From Brachycybe producta (lineage: Eukaryota > Arthropoda > Diplopoda > Playtdesmida > Andrognathidae): DNA of 64,000 nucleotides. The notes under the pieces are model-generated. The model was given only the letters and a program-made list of their open reading frames with translations, ran no database searches and had not been told where the DNA came from. Location of the stretch: the NCBI GenBank assembly GCA_036925085.1, contig JAUPFP010000075.1, positions 496,001-560,000 of the forward strand, given 5' to 3'. Positions 42,288 to 51,105 of the stretch are shown here, piece by piece. The number at the start of each line of letters is the position of its first letter. Positions within the stretch are counted from its first letter, which is position 1. A program made the position numbers and the translations under genes.

Positions 42288-42442
42288 ACCCCAAAATGTA
42301 CAAGTTCAACTTTCGAAAGATCTAAATAAGTTAACTCTCCACTTCAAAAAAATACTTATTACAGTTAACTATTATTGTGTGCATTTTCAGTTATTTATAT
42401 AAAATAAGTGTTCAATTTTATCATGCCAGTTATTAATATATG

Positions 42443-43130
42443 TGTGAGCTTTTGACATCAACCAATATTTTATTACCAACCTTTAGATGACATTTTCTAC
42501 TTTTCGTTTCTTCTCTGAGCAGTATGACACCTGCACAGAGAAGATCCGAGCTGTAGAGAGAGCTGGATGGAGATAGATTGTAGTCACTCTTCTGCATGGG
42601 GGTGAAATCGATGCAGGAGAGTGGCGGCCATCTCTCTCTCTTCCGGTTGATGCTGATATACATCTTCTCCATCGGTATTCCGACTAGAGAAGATGTTGTA
42701 GCTGCTGAGAATCGTATAGCTCCTGCCCTATGAAACCTCCGGCCTCTGAAGAGAAGTTATTAACATAAAGACATAGAGACAACGCTACTTCTTGTTACAA
42801 CACTTTTATTCATTCCTTGTAAGAAGTACAGATACAAGGGTGAATAGTAAAATACTAACTGTGAATCCTCAGGCCCATGATTTGGAATGTATCTCAAAAA
42901 CAGGCAAAGGAAAGAACTGAGGAACAAAGAGGAACATGGTCCTTTTATACCTTCGACCTGTGTACACCTGCGAGGTGTGACCAGGTCCAAGTGACCATGG
43001 TCCTTTATGTATCAATCCGCCGCTTGGGCATGAGTCAGAAAGGTGAGTCAGAGAGGAGGGAGGGATGGTTGAGAGTTGTTTACCCCCCAGGCTATGGTTT
43101 TGGCGGGATCACGATTTACAGGGTGTTACA
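42443..43130 (-). repeat. 3' LTR of the retrotransposon
   Basis: 688 bp, the downstream LTR in element sense. Equivalent sites are the TATA box at 42942-42949, the AATAAA at 42805-42810, and TGAGTCA at 43031-43037 and 43044-43050. The base C at 42954 breaks a stem that is intact in the 5' LTR. Confidence 0.95.
42805..42810 (-). terminator. LTR polyadenylation signal AATAAA
   Basis: AATAAA on the minus strand in the 3' LTR, about 130 bp downstream of the TATA box position. This is the expected arrangement for 3'-end formation of the element transcript. Confidence 0.65.
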
Positions 43131-43142
43131 TACCCTCCAACT
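43131..43142 (-). other. Polypurine tract before the 3' LTR
   Basis: Directly upstream of the 3' LTR the minus strand reads AGTTGGAGGGTA. The GGAGGG core fits a short plus-strand primer tract. It is interrupted by T, so it is weaker than in many elements. Confidence 0.5.
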
Positions 43143-43530
43143 TTGCTTGGAGTACGTCCTCGTACTCCAGCCAAGGGTGGAAGGTTTTCAAGTTACGCAG
43201 CGGGGAGACATGGGTGGCTGAGGACTTACCGTGTACAGAGGTGGTTATGGAAAGGCACTGGCACCGAAGTGTCAGCGCCCTAGAAAAGTGAAAAAGGCTG
43301 AAAACATAAAAAGATAATCAATGCTCGCTGAGTGGCGAGCCGCTATGGAAATCTAAAGAGAAAAGAACAGTTGCAACGTATTTTATTTTTTTATAAATTT
43401 TTCGATACTGCCACCCGGATGGGTGGCAACCACATGAGTACATGTGGCGCGCAGCTATCCCTGCTGCGGAGGGTGGGGAGGATCCTGGGTCCATGAACCG
43501 TACGGGGGGGTAATCCCGCCGGACCTGGCC
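43143..43530 (-). other. Noncoding stretch between ORF3 and the polypurine tract
   Basis: About 390 bp of 3' untranslated sequence in element sense. Short frames on both strands overlap here without any recognisable feature. Confidence 0.5.
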
Positions 43531-45330
43531 TCATCGGTAGCTGGATGCGGCAGACAGCCATTGTTCCTGGTCGTCAGGTAGATCCCGGTGGAAGATATTG
43601 AAGATGTCCCGGTCCCCGATAATCTTACGGGAGGACCGCTTGTTGTACAGTGTAGCCCAAGCGGCGTCCCACAAGATGGCGATTCGGTAGCGAGGATCCG
43701 GTTCCGGAATGTAGTGACAACTGGTGCGGAACGTCTGTCCAGCTGGCAGTCCAAAGACGGAGTTGACGAAAGCTCCCAAAAGGGCTTCCGTGGCTTCATC
43801 GATGGCATCTCCGGCGAAACTAATGGTTTCCACAATCCGTCTTCTTGGGAAGACGATGGTGACGAGGACACTTGTTAGGCGGGAGAGTCCCACGACATAT
43901 CGCTCCCGGGGAGGGAGGTCCAGACGGGGAAACCCTTCCTCCAAAGAGAAGTGTCCTACGTAAAGGGTGTTGGCAGAGCGCACTTCGCGCTGCCAAGTGA
44001 CCCACCGATTGTTGAGCAACCTCTCGCCGGAGGTGGCTGCACGGAACGGACGATCCAGCGGTAACCGCCCCAGAGTAGCCCCGACATGGGGTACAGTGGG
44101 TGGTGCGGCTGGTCGGGCTGGTGTTGGAGCCGCAGGTTCCAGAGAAACTGATGCGCCCGCGATAGGCCTGGCATGGCGCAAGGCGGACCGGGCCATATCG
44201 CGGGCCCGCTGACGTAGTCGCTTCGATGCTGACTTCCTGCTTAGCGCCTCCAGTGGCTTGGCACTTCCTGGTGCACGGCCCAGTGCTTCCATGGGGTCAC
44301 CTCCCTGTTGCATGACGTCTTGCAGAAGGTTTGTGATGGCCTTCTGTTTTTTCAAGAATGCGGCACGCTCGGCGGAAGGTGGCGGCATCGAAGGTGTAGG
44401 CGTAGGTCGTCCAGAAGGGCGGCCCGGAGGTGGTGGAGGAGGAGAGCGAAGCGGGACCCGATTAGGTGGGCCCCGAGTTTCATAGCGATGGTCGCGGTCC
44501 AGTCGGACTCGGTGATCCTGTAGATCTTGCCTGACCCTTGGGTCGAAGTTATTACGCGGCGGAAGGCCGCGTCCAGAGGAACCACGTTGTTCCTGCTGAC
44601 TTCTTCCGTCGGGTCGGCGTCGGGGCGAAAGATGGGAACCACGTGGCGAAGAGCGACGTGGCTGTGGCCGTTGAAGAGAGTCTCGAGAAGAGTAGTGGCC
44701 CCTGTAGGACTGTTGAGGCTCCTTGGGGCGAGCCCCAGTGGGAACCTGAACACGAACAGGTTGGGGGACCACCACTATGGAAGGTAACTTTGGAGTCAGA
44801 GTTGGTGTGGCGGCCTCGCTGCGTGGAGGCGTGGCACATCGGGAGGTTGGTGGTGATGATAATGGTGTATGAGGAGGAGGCGGCGGAGTGATTGACGGCA
44901 CCGGTGAGCAGTGTTGGAAAGGCTCTGGTGGCGTTATGGGTGGAGAAGGAGATGTGGAGAGGCCAGTTGTCAGGGTTGCTGGCGAGTTTGAGGATGGAGA
45001 TGATGACGTAGCTGACGACGTAACTCGGGCGGCTTCTTGGAGTCGGGCCTCGATTCGCAGGAGCTCCTCCTTCGGGAGTTGCGATGTACACGGTAGGCCC
45101 AGCTCGACAAGGTGGGCGCAAACCGCACGGAGGTACGCCAGATTGTCTTCCCCCTCCCTTTTATCTCTGGCTGCCTGACGAAGAGCAGCCTCCCTCTGCA
45201 GCTCCAAGTTTAGTTCTTCGAGGGGGGAAGGCACAGATCCGCCTCCCCCACGCTTCCCTCTCGCTTCAGCTCCACCCGGAATGGGTTGACCAGGCGCGAT
45301 GCTATCGCGGAACGCCGGGTTAACCCCCAT
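43531..45330 (-). CDS. ORF3 of the element, unknown protein
   Basis: 599 codons in element sense, after the protease and before the 3' LTR. I do not recognise it. Residues ~35-100 look helical and charged (EELNLELQREAALRQAARD...), possibly coiled coil. Residues ~100-320 are very rich in P, S, T and R and probably disordered. A short helical segment follows (~322-350, AAFLKKQKAITNLLQDVMQQ). The last ~180 residues have globular composition with many aromatic and hydrophobic residues (for example NRWVTWQREV and RIAILWDAAWATLYNKR). There is no zinc knuckle, protease, polymerase, signal peptide or clear membrane segment. The long intact frame in a young copy suggests it is functional. The frame is open for 65 codons upstream of the first ATG, so a spliced start is possible. 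It could be a second structural protein, an accessory protein or a captured host gene. Confidence 0.7.
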   Translation of the reverse strand: MGVNPAFRDSIAPGQPIPGGAEARGKRGGGGSVPSPLEELNLELQREAALRQAARDKREGEDNLAYLRAVCAHLVELGLPCTSQLPKEELLRIEARLQEAARVTSSATSSSPSSNSPATLTTGLSTSPSPPITPPEPFQHCSPVPSITPPPPPHTPLSSPPTSRCATPPRSEAATPTLTPKLPSIVVVPQPVRVQVPTGARPKEPQQSYRGHYSSRDSLQRPQPRRSSPRGSHLSPRRRPDGRSQQEQRGSSGRGLPPRNNFDPRVRQDLQDHRVRLDRDHRYETRGPPNRVPLRSPPPPPPGRPSGRPTPTPSMPPPSAERAAFLKKQKAITNLLQDVMQQGGDPMEALGRAPGSAKPLEALSRKSASKRLRQRARDMARSALRHARPIAGASVSLEPAAPTPARPAAPPTVPHVGATLGRLPLDRPFRAATSGERLLNNRWVTWQREVRSANTLYVGHFSLEEGFPRLDLPPRERYVVGLSRLTSVLVTIVFPRRRIVETISFAGDAIDEATEALLGAFVNSVFGLPAGQTFRTSCHYIPEPDPRYRIAILWDAAWATLYNKRSSRKIIGDRDIFNIFHRDLPDDQEQWLSAASSYR

Positions 45331-47192
45331 GCCATGGTGTTGATATCGATGCGGTCTTCCCGCTCCTCCCAGTAGTGTTTTGATGTCGTGACGTCGAAGG
45401 GGACGATGCTGCTTGGAGCAGCAGGCTTCCCTTCGCGCCCGACATTGGCAGGTCGCTTGAAGCTTGCTTTTAGGCGCTTCTCCCCACGCCGGTGAAAATT
45501 CTCCGGTTCGGAGGAGGTGCGGCGCCTATCTATTATGTTCGGCGACTCTCTTCTTGTTATTGGCGCACTGGCGGCGCCGCCTTCTGTAGCTGGCAGGTAG
45601 ATTGAGAGAGGGGTTCAGCGGTCCCCGCCGTTCCACTCTCCGTCTCATCTTCACTAGAAGAGGCAGACATCATTCTGCCTCCTCTCCATGAGCCTCTACC
45701 TGGCATATTTCTTAAGAGTTTAAAAGTTCTTACTTTTTCAAAAGTCCCGCTGCTGGTGATTACTTCCAAATAATAACAGAAATCGGTCCCCGATCACTCT
45801 GTTATTATTTCAAGAGGTCCAAAAAGTTCTGAAGGTCTGATGCACTGCACGTGAGTTCAAAGGCTTGAAGGTGGCACTCAAGCTTTGCTTTAACAACAAA
45901 AACTGAAGAAGTTCGAAATTAAAATTTGGAACTTGGCACAGAAGTAGATTGAAGATTTGATGATTGAAGAAGATCGAGCATAAAGAGATGAACGAAAACG
46001 AGTGCTTCTTTGAAGAGAGCAAATCGAGTGGTAATTGACCAAGTTTGGTCACTTTTCTTATTTAATTTTAAAAGTTAGAAGGGCCGGCCCCTTTTAGAAT
46101 AAGACACCTTACTCTAATTGGTTTCTTCATGACTTTATTTATTGGGGGTGGGGGTTGTCCCACCGACATTAGATGTGAGAGGTGTTGATCTAATTCTTAT
46201 CAGAGTCGGTCCTGTTTATTATTTTTAGATAAACAAAAGGACTAAGGAATCTCGAGGGAGAAGGGCCGTTATTTTATTTCACACCGAGGTGTGAAGTTGC
46301 CCATTAACTTTCTCCCCTTCTTTTCCTTAATGCCTTTTTTTGGAAAGAATAGGTCAGCAAGGTTACTAATGTACCTTGCTGTTTGTTATTATTTTTAGGG
46401 GGGGAGTGGGACAGGAGTTGGTGTCCCACAATTCGATCTTAATTGAGAGGGTGACAGGTTCTTCAATTTTATTTTTTAATTGAAGGTGTCCGCTCTCACA
46501 AAATCTTCAAAACTATTTTTCTTTTCTTTTATGGCCTGCAGTTTTTTGTTGTTTGTTTTTTTTCTTTGAAGTCCCAGTGCATTGGTCTGGCCCCCAGAGC
46601 AATTGTCTCTTTGAAGTTTTCTATCCCTCTACTGTCAACATCATTGTCAATGACGTCCGTCCATAATAAAGGGGAGCACGGTGTTTTTCTTTTGCTGACC
46701 CTTTTATGGCTCTTGATTTTTCTTCTGAACGTCCTTGACTGGCCTTCGGCGTTTTTTCCAGGTGTACCACGTGGTTGACAGTTGTTTGTGAAGGCCACGT
46801 GGTTCCGGTGTAGTTTATTGCATGTTTGAAATGGTTGCCAATATGTAAATATTGGCGGCCATTTTGAAAAGTTTAAAAGTGTTTCAAAAATTAAAGTTGT
46901 ATGAATTTTGTAGAGTTTTGGGAGTTATTTGAGAGTGTTTAGAGGGGTTGTTGATGCTGTGGGGTTGTATATTCGTTGGGGGGTTCCTTTTATCCCCTCC
47001 CCCACCTCTTGACAACTGTCCTCAGTTGTTTCTCAACACAACAATTCTCAAATTCCTCCCGCTCTTCTATTGTTGATATTTGATGGTTGCTGGTGTTTAT
47101 TTCCATAGTCATGAAATAAACACTGGTGAATTATTGTTTTATTTTCGTCGCGTTTGGTTTCTTGACAGCGTGGGTGGCCGTTGCTTTCGTCG
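45331..47192 (-). other. Region between protease and ORF3, no recognisable pol
   Basis: 1.86 kb where reverse transcriptase would be expected in a complete element. No frame over 90 codons reads in element sense, and I see no YxDD, RNase H or integrase HHCC/DDE motif. The sequence is T-rich on the plus strand, with a perfect hairpin ttcacacc-ga-ggtgtgaa at 46278-46295 and two ccacgtggtt segments near 46768 and 46795. Short minus-strand frames (for example 46529-46798 and 45557-45769) have no recognisable features. The ORF3 frame stays open without an ATG back to 45525. Confidence 0.6.
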
Positions 47193-47717
47193 TCACTCAC
47201 GGGGTGGAGTTTCGAGGTTTTCCTTAGAGGTGCTGGCAGATTTGCCACGGGCCTCTACGGAAGTTTCTCCCAGAGCCCATCCGATGTGTGCTTCGATGCA
47301 TTTTTGTCGGAGTGTGGACTCGAAGAGGTCGTCCTCCACGTATACTTTATTTGTTGTCATGGACACAGCTAAGTGCAGAGCCCGGCCTAGATCTCGGCCT
47401 AAGATGGCTTCGTGCCGGCCGGTAATCACTAGTAAGTGCCCTCGCACAGCGTGGGGGCCCAGCTGGACCGTCGCGGCGAGTCGTCCCACCACGGTGATCC
47501 GTTGGCCTCCCACACCCTGAATGTTGGGTGGGATTAACACAGGCTCGATTTCGAACTTGTGTTCCTGCACGAGTTCAATGGTGATAACGCTGCCCGTAGC
47601 TCCGGTGTCCGCGAGCATTCGTATACTCTTCCCGTTGATCGTGACGGCGATGCGTGGGTTCTTGTCGCTGGCATCATAGTCTCCGACTTCTTGAGGTGAG
47701 CAGCTGCTTACCAGCTG
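47193..47717 (-). CDS. pro: Retropepsin-like aspartic protease, in frame after the gag UAG
   Basis: 174 codons in the same frame as gag, separated from it by a single TAG. The active-site motif ADTGATGS is preceded by a beta-strand segment RIAVTING, and the C-terminal signature AILGRDLG is present, as in retroviral-type proteases. Such enzymes cut Gag and Pol precursors as homodimers. The first ATG lies only three codons before the active-site Asp, too late to encode the N-terminal strand, so expression as a Gag-protease fusion by stop readthrough is more likely than internal initiation. The bases after the stop are CAGCTG. No RT follows; the frame ends in TGA with a short tail of about 70 residues beyond the protease core. 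Confidence 0.85.
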   Translation of the reverse strand, partial: QLVSSCSPQEVGDYDASDKNPRIAVTINGKSIRMLADTGATGSVITIELVQEHKFEIEPVLIPPNIQGVGGQRITVVGRLAATVQLGPHAVRGHLLVITGRHEAILGRDLGRALHLAVSMTTNKVYVEDDLFESTLRQKCIEAHIGWALGETSVEARGKSASTSKENLETPPRE

Positions 47718-47720
47718 CTA
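47718..47720 (-). promoter_or_regulatory. In-frame UAG at the gag/protease junction, possible readthrough site
   Basis: The only stop between gag and protease is UAG followed by CAG CUG. That resembles the known leaky context UAG-CAR-YYA, with a mismatch at the last base. The frame is the same on both sides. Whether it is suppressed, or is a disabling mutation, cannot be told from one copy. Confidence 0.5.
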
Positions 47721-49574
47721 ATACACCCTTGTCATTAGTCTTCGGCAGCAGGAGTGGCCCTTCGTCGGCGATTGGGTTCCGGGAGCCATGATGGCTATTG
47801 TTTTATTTTCACGGCACCCAATCTCCTTGATGGATTGTTTAAGGACGTCGAGCGTGTCCTGCCAAACGATTAGCTCGTCCGGGGTCCATTTATGTGCAGG
47901 AGCCCGGTCGAGTACCTTGACTGGTATGTCCTCAGAGTCGTCAGAGCTGTCGTTGTCGGGTGTATCAGGAGTAGGTGCCCCGGCGGCTGAGTCCGCTGCT
48001 GGAAGAGGAATCTGGCGGATTTGTCCCGCCACTCGTATCAGAGCAAACTCAATGCCGTCTTCGGTGATGATATCCGTTTCAGGCACCTCTCCTTTGATGT
48101 CATAGTCGGTAACCGGCTCCCCAAACTGCTTGATTGCAACCTTCTTCTTTGGTTGCCGACACTCACGGACGAAATGCCCCAATTTGCCACAATTATAACA
48201 CGTCGACTTACTCTTGTCGAACGTGCGAGTGGTCTCTGGTTGGGGGTCCGCTGCAGAGTGTCGGTTTGAATTGGTGGCAGCAGTCTGACTAGGCTTTTTA
48301 TCATGCCTAGACCGGTGTGGTTTGTCTTTAGGGCTGGCGGCTGCCGCCGGCTCCTGGTCGGTCTTCGATGCTCCTTTACCCGACTGTGAATCAGCTGCGG
48401 GTTTTGGTTCCGTCGGCCATTTATCCAAGGACAGCAAGACCACCTCCATATTGAGGACGGCGTTCGCGAAGTCCTTGAACGACGTCGTCGATGCGTGGTG
48501 CGCGGCGTTCTGTATGGTGGGATGTAGAGCACGGCGCAACTGACTTATACGCAGCTGATCGTCAAGTTGCGGGTAAACTCGGTCGCCGAGTATCATAAAC
48601 TCCCAGATGAAGGCTTGTGTACTCTCACCTTCCTTCTGGAGCATCTCTGTATACTTTTTCTCCAAGATGGCCAGTTCGTTCGGCTTCCCGAACGTATTTA
48701 CCATCTGTACTCTCAGTGCTGGCCAAGGAATGTCCTGAAGCTCATACCTCAGTTTACTCAGCCACGTGCGGGCGGCCCCAGTGAAACACCCCGTGATGTA
48801 TTCCTCCTTGTGGTGGGCTTTCCAACCGTACAGGTGTGCCACTTTCTCGAATTCTTCCAGGAAGGGACGGAAACCTGTCAATCCGTTGAATTTTTGGATT
48901 GAGTCGGCAGGGTGGCGACCGCTGTATTTCTTGTTGAACTCTTCCACGGAGGGTTCTCTGGGGGATGGTCGATAGATGCCATCCTGGACGTTTGGCATTC
49001 CAGCCGGCATCAGACCTACCCCTTGCGGTGGAAAACGTGGCGCGTAAACTGAAGTGCCTTGTGTCGCTCCTTGGTGAGGCTGTTGTTCCGGGGGTGCCGA
49101 GCGGCGACCGCTACGTGCAACCCGGACAAGCGAGTGAGGAGAATCAGCACGTGTCATGATCGGTATTTCCGCACGCTCATCTCTGTGACGCGGATCATCT
49201 GACTGCCCTTGTTGTTGCCAGTCAGGGTTACGCGGTAGACGACGTGTGTGCGGTGTGTAATGTCTTTCGTAACGATCGTGACGCTCTCTGTAGCCAACAT
49301 AGGGGGCTGAAGAGGCGTCCGAGTCATCGTCGCGAAGTCGGTGTGTGTGTGTTGTCCGCCGTGGTGTAGTCGGTCGATTCGGTGTGAATCGGTCATCTAT
49401 GAGCTGAGACATACGAGTCAAGAGTGCAGCCACTTGTTGTGACAGGTGGTCAAACTCGGCCCCAGTCGGCCGCGGCGGTGGTGTCACATCAGTAGTCACG
49501 GGTACTTCCAACAGATCTTCGTGTGAACCCTGGTGATCAGACAGGGACGCCGTATTGTCGTGTGAGGTAGCCAT
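47718..49574 (-). CDS. gag: Gag polyprotein with CCHC zinc knuckle
   Basis: 618 codons, starting at ATG in a good context (A at -3, G at +4). The N-terminal ~230 residues are polar, rich in R, P, S and T, and probably disordered. Residues ~236-385 form a retrotransposon Gag capsid-like region with the typical order FLEEFEKVA...TGCFTGAARTWLSKL...LEKKYTEMLQKEGESTQAF...LRRALHP. A lysine- and serine-rich linker leads to a nucleocapsid zinc knuckle C-x2-C-x4-H-x4-C at C459, C462, H467 and C472, which binds RNA. The tail is acidic. Gag would form the cytoplasmic particle packaging element RNA. The frame ends in TAG and continues in the same frame into the protease. The frame is intact, with no stops or frameshifts. 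Confidence 0.9.
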   Translation of the reverse strand: MATSHDNTASLSDHQGSHEDLLEVPVTTDVTPPPRPTGAEFDHLSQQVAALLTRMSQLIDDRFTPNRPTTPRRTTHTHRLRDDDSDASSAPYVGYRERHDRYERHYTPHTRRLPRNPDWQQQGQSDDPRHRDERAEIPIMTRADSPHSLVRVARSGRRSAPPEQQPHQGATQGTSVYAPRFPPQGVGLMPAGMPNVQDGIYRPSPREPSVEEFNKKYSGRHPADSIQKFNGLTGFRPFLEEFEKVAHLYGWKAHHKEEYITGCFTGAARTWLSKLRYELQDIPWPALRVQMVNTFGKPNELAILEKKYTEMLQKEGESTQAFIWEFMILGDRVYPQLDDQLRISQLRRALHPTIQNAAHHASTTSFKDFANAVLNMEVVLLSLDKWPTEPKPAADSQSGKGASKTDQEPAAAASPKDKPHRSRHDKKPSQTAATNSNRHSAADPQPETTRTFDKSKSTCYNCGKLGHFVRECRQPKKKVAIKQFGEPVTDYDIKGEVPETDIITEDGIEFALIRVAGQIRQIPLPAADSAAGAPTPDTPDNDSSDDSEDIPVKVLDRAPAHKWTPDELIVWQDTLDVLKQSIKEIGCRENKTIAIMAPGTQSPTKGHSCCRRLMTRVY

Positions 49575-51105
49575 GATTAATGATGTGGCTTGTGTAATGT
49601 GAATGTGCGGTGATGAACGAGTCCGGCGAAGTCCAAGTCGTTGTGTGCAGCTCCGAGGGTTCTCGAGTACACTCTGAGCTATACTTTTCGGTTCCAGTAT
49701 GATGGGACTCGTTCAGTTTGTAGGTCGGTGTTGTCACTGTGCGTCGGTAATTTAGTGCTTGTCGGCAACCGACACTATCGTACTCTTATACACTGAGTAA
49801 CGATAGATTACCTAAGCTTGTGACGTGTATAACGAAGTGGCCGTTCACTCCGTTAGTGTGGTGATGGTTGTATCGTGTTCTCAGTTGGGCGTGTGACGAG
49901 TTTTGGTTCCCAACTGGTGTAGCGTCGTGAGTTCTTTATTGAGTGTCAGATTTTAGAAAGATCTCTCTCGACACGTGGTATTTGGCGACCACGTGGAGGT
50001 TATGAGAATTCCAAAAACCTCAATAAAGAAACAGCAGATGTACAATACAACCTCGAGCGTGGTACACCACCCAATCGAAATTGCACTGCGGAAAGTGAAT
50101 GAGAAATGAAGAGTGTGTGTGTAAAGAACACACAAGAATAAAAAGTTCAAGATGGCTGAACTTTTTAAATGCACACACAAAGGAGAAGTTCAAGATGGCT
50201 GAACTCTCCTGAAAGCAAGAGAAGAAAGCTGTTTTACTTGGAAAGTTTAAAACTTAGGTGCGGTGCCCGCACATCAAAAGTTTTAATTTAGTTTTATTAA
50301 AAAAGTAAAACAGTGTAGAAATTGAAGTGTGTTCAACAAGCTAAATGCTTGGTGAACCAGAAGAAATGTGCAGACTGTAGAAATTTTGAGTCCTCACTGC
50401 TGGATGGCTCTGGATGAAAAAGACAGAGTCAGTGCCCAGTGAGGGACTATGTTGAGTAGAATGAAGAAGTCCGTAGGTGGCGCAGTGGTGGCCACTTCCG
50501 GTCAGTTTATTGCAATGTCCAAAAATTGATGATTGAAAAGTTCCTCCGGGGCACGTTTTTATGGTGGCCAGGAGAAAGACACAAAAAGAGAGAAAATTCA
50601 AAGAAAAAGAGAAGTTTTCTCTAACAAGAGGAACTCCGCCAGGGGGCGCGTGAGTGCAACCCTCTGGAAGAGAAGAAAAGAGAAGAGAACACAAAAAGAT
50701 GAGAGAAGGTACAACAATGAGTCACATGGAGCAAAAAACCGCTCCGTTGGCGCTTTTTGAAGAGTGTCCGGTCGATCCAAAATGGCGGCCGGACTTCAGT
50801 GCTGTCCAATGGAGAAAGTTCATGTGATGATGCATTGAGGTGATGATGATGAAGAAACTGAAGAACATGACTTGGGACTTAGAGGGTCCCAAGGGAAACA
50901 CAAGTGTAAAAACAAAGAACAAAGAAAAGGGGGGACAAGAAAGTCCCACGTGGCTAGGAAAAGTGTGTTCTAAGCTTGTAAGCCCCCTAACAATGAAATA
51001 GAGTTAGGGAGAATCTTGCTTGAAAATTAAAGATGAAGAGTGAAGATAATAGGACATTTTAAAAGACACACACGTCCTTTAAAAGCCTATTAATAGGTGA
51101 ATAGA
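49575..51105 (-). other. Element leader region between the minisatellite ORF and gag
   Basis: About 1.5 kb of AC- and GT-rich sequence with no convincing gene on either strand. It contains two stem-loops with the same loop (50140-50166 and 50182-50209), several CACGTG hexamers (near 49973, 49990 and 50947) and an AAAATGGCGGC motif near 50778. Such a long leader would carry packaging and translation signals; that is inference. Confidence 0.5.
50140..50209 (-). other. Two adjacent stem-loops with identical loops
   Basis: The first has perfect 10-bp arms (50140-50149 with 50157-50166) around the 7-nt loop agatggc. The second repeats gttcaagatggctgaac inside arms ggagaagttca/tgaactctcc, with one bulged base. 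They lie about 570-630 nt upstream of the gag start. Duplicated hairpins with a shared loop in a retroelement leader could be packaging or dimerisation signals, but no function is shown. Confidence 0.45.

Larger units (their letters stand above)
1..42442 (-). repeat. Left part of the 5S-type tandem array (139 units of 304-305 bp)
   Basis: Head-to-tail units, all in the same orientation. Each has a 118-nt 5S-like body read on the minus strand and a spacer of about 187 bp. With the anchor A defined as the plus-strand trinucleotide atg (or its variant) in the segment cccaatgttgc, the 5S body spans A-56 to A+61. The first anchor is 153 and the last is 42226; the blocks below list the others. Indels of 1-3 bp occur, chiefly in the A-run of the spacer (A6 to A8) and next to the 5S 5' end. 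The first 96 bases of the window are spacer only. The repeat identity is seen directly; the 5S assignment comes from matching known animal 5S rRNA. Confidence 0.95.
37701..42442. repeat. Divergent array block next to the retrotransposon
   Basis: Anchors: 37961, 38264, 38570, 38872, 39179, 39484, 39789, 40094, 40398, 40703, 41008, 41314, 41618, 41923 and 42226. Most units here differ clearly from the consensus. Spacer variants include acttgttac, tttttagttatt, ttattaatataaaa and gttttcaatttt; the 5S body variants include gacgagaac and ccctatgttgc. Consensus-like units (39789-40398, 41618) are interleaved. The stretch 38264-39179 resembles 41008-41618, offset by about 2744 bp (9 units). Confidence 0.85.

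Noticed and set aside
1-42442. CRISPR-like array of regular repeats
   Set aside because: Units are 305 bp with near-identical spacers and contain 5S rRNA. There are no short repeats with unique spacers.
43588-45323. Overlapping plus-strand frames of 60-117 codons opposite ORF3
   Set aside because: They are opposite-strand shadows of a GC-rich 599-codon frame and show no recognisable features.
46278-46295. Perfect 8-bp-arm hairpin as a terminator
   Set aside because: It is short, isolated, lies mid-element and lacks a T-run. Chance occurrence is plausible.
45810-46798. Short minus-strand frames between protease and ORF3 as possible pol remnants
   Set aside because: At 80-89 codons they show no polymerase, RNase H or integrase motif by eye, and their composition is simple.
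47788-49159. Plus-strand frames opposite gag (up to 111 codons)
   Set aside because: Antisense to gag, with no domains. The gag frame carries clear family motifs.
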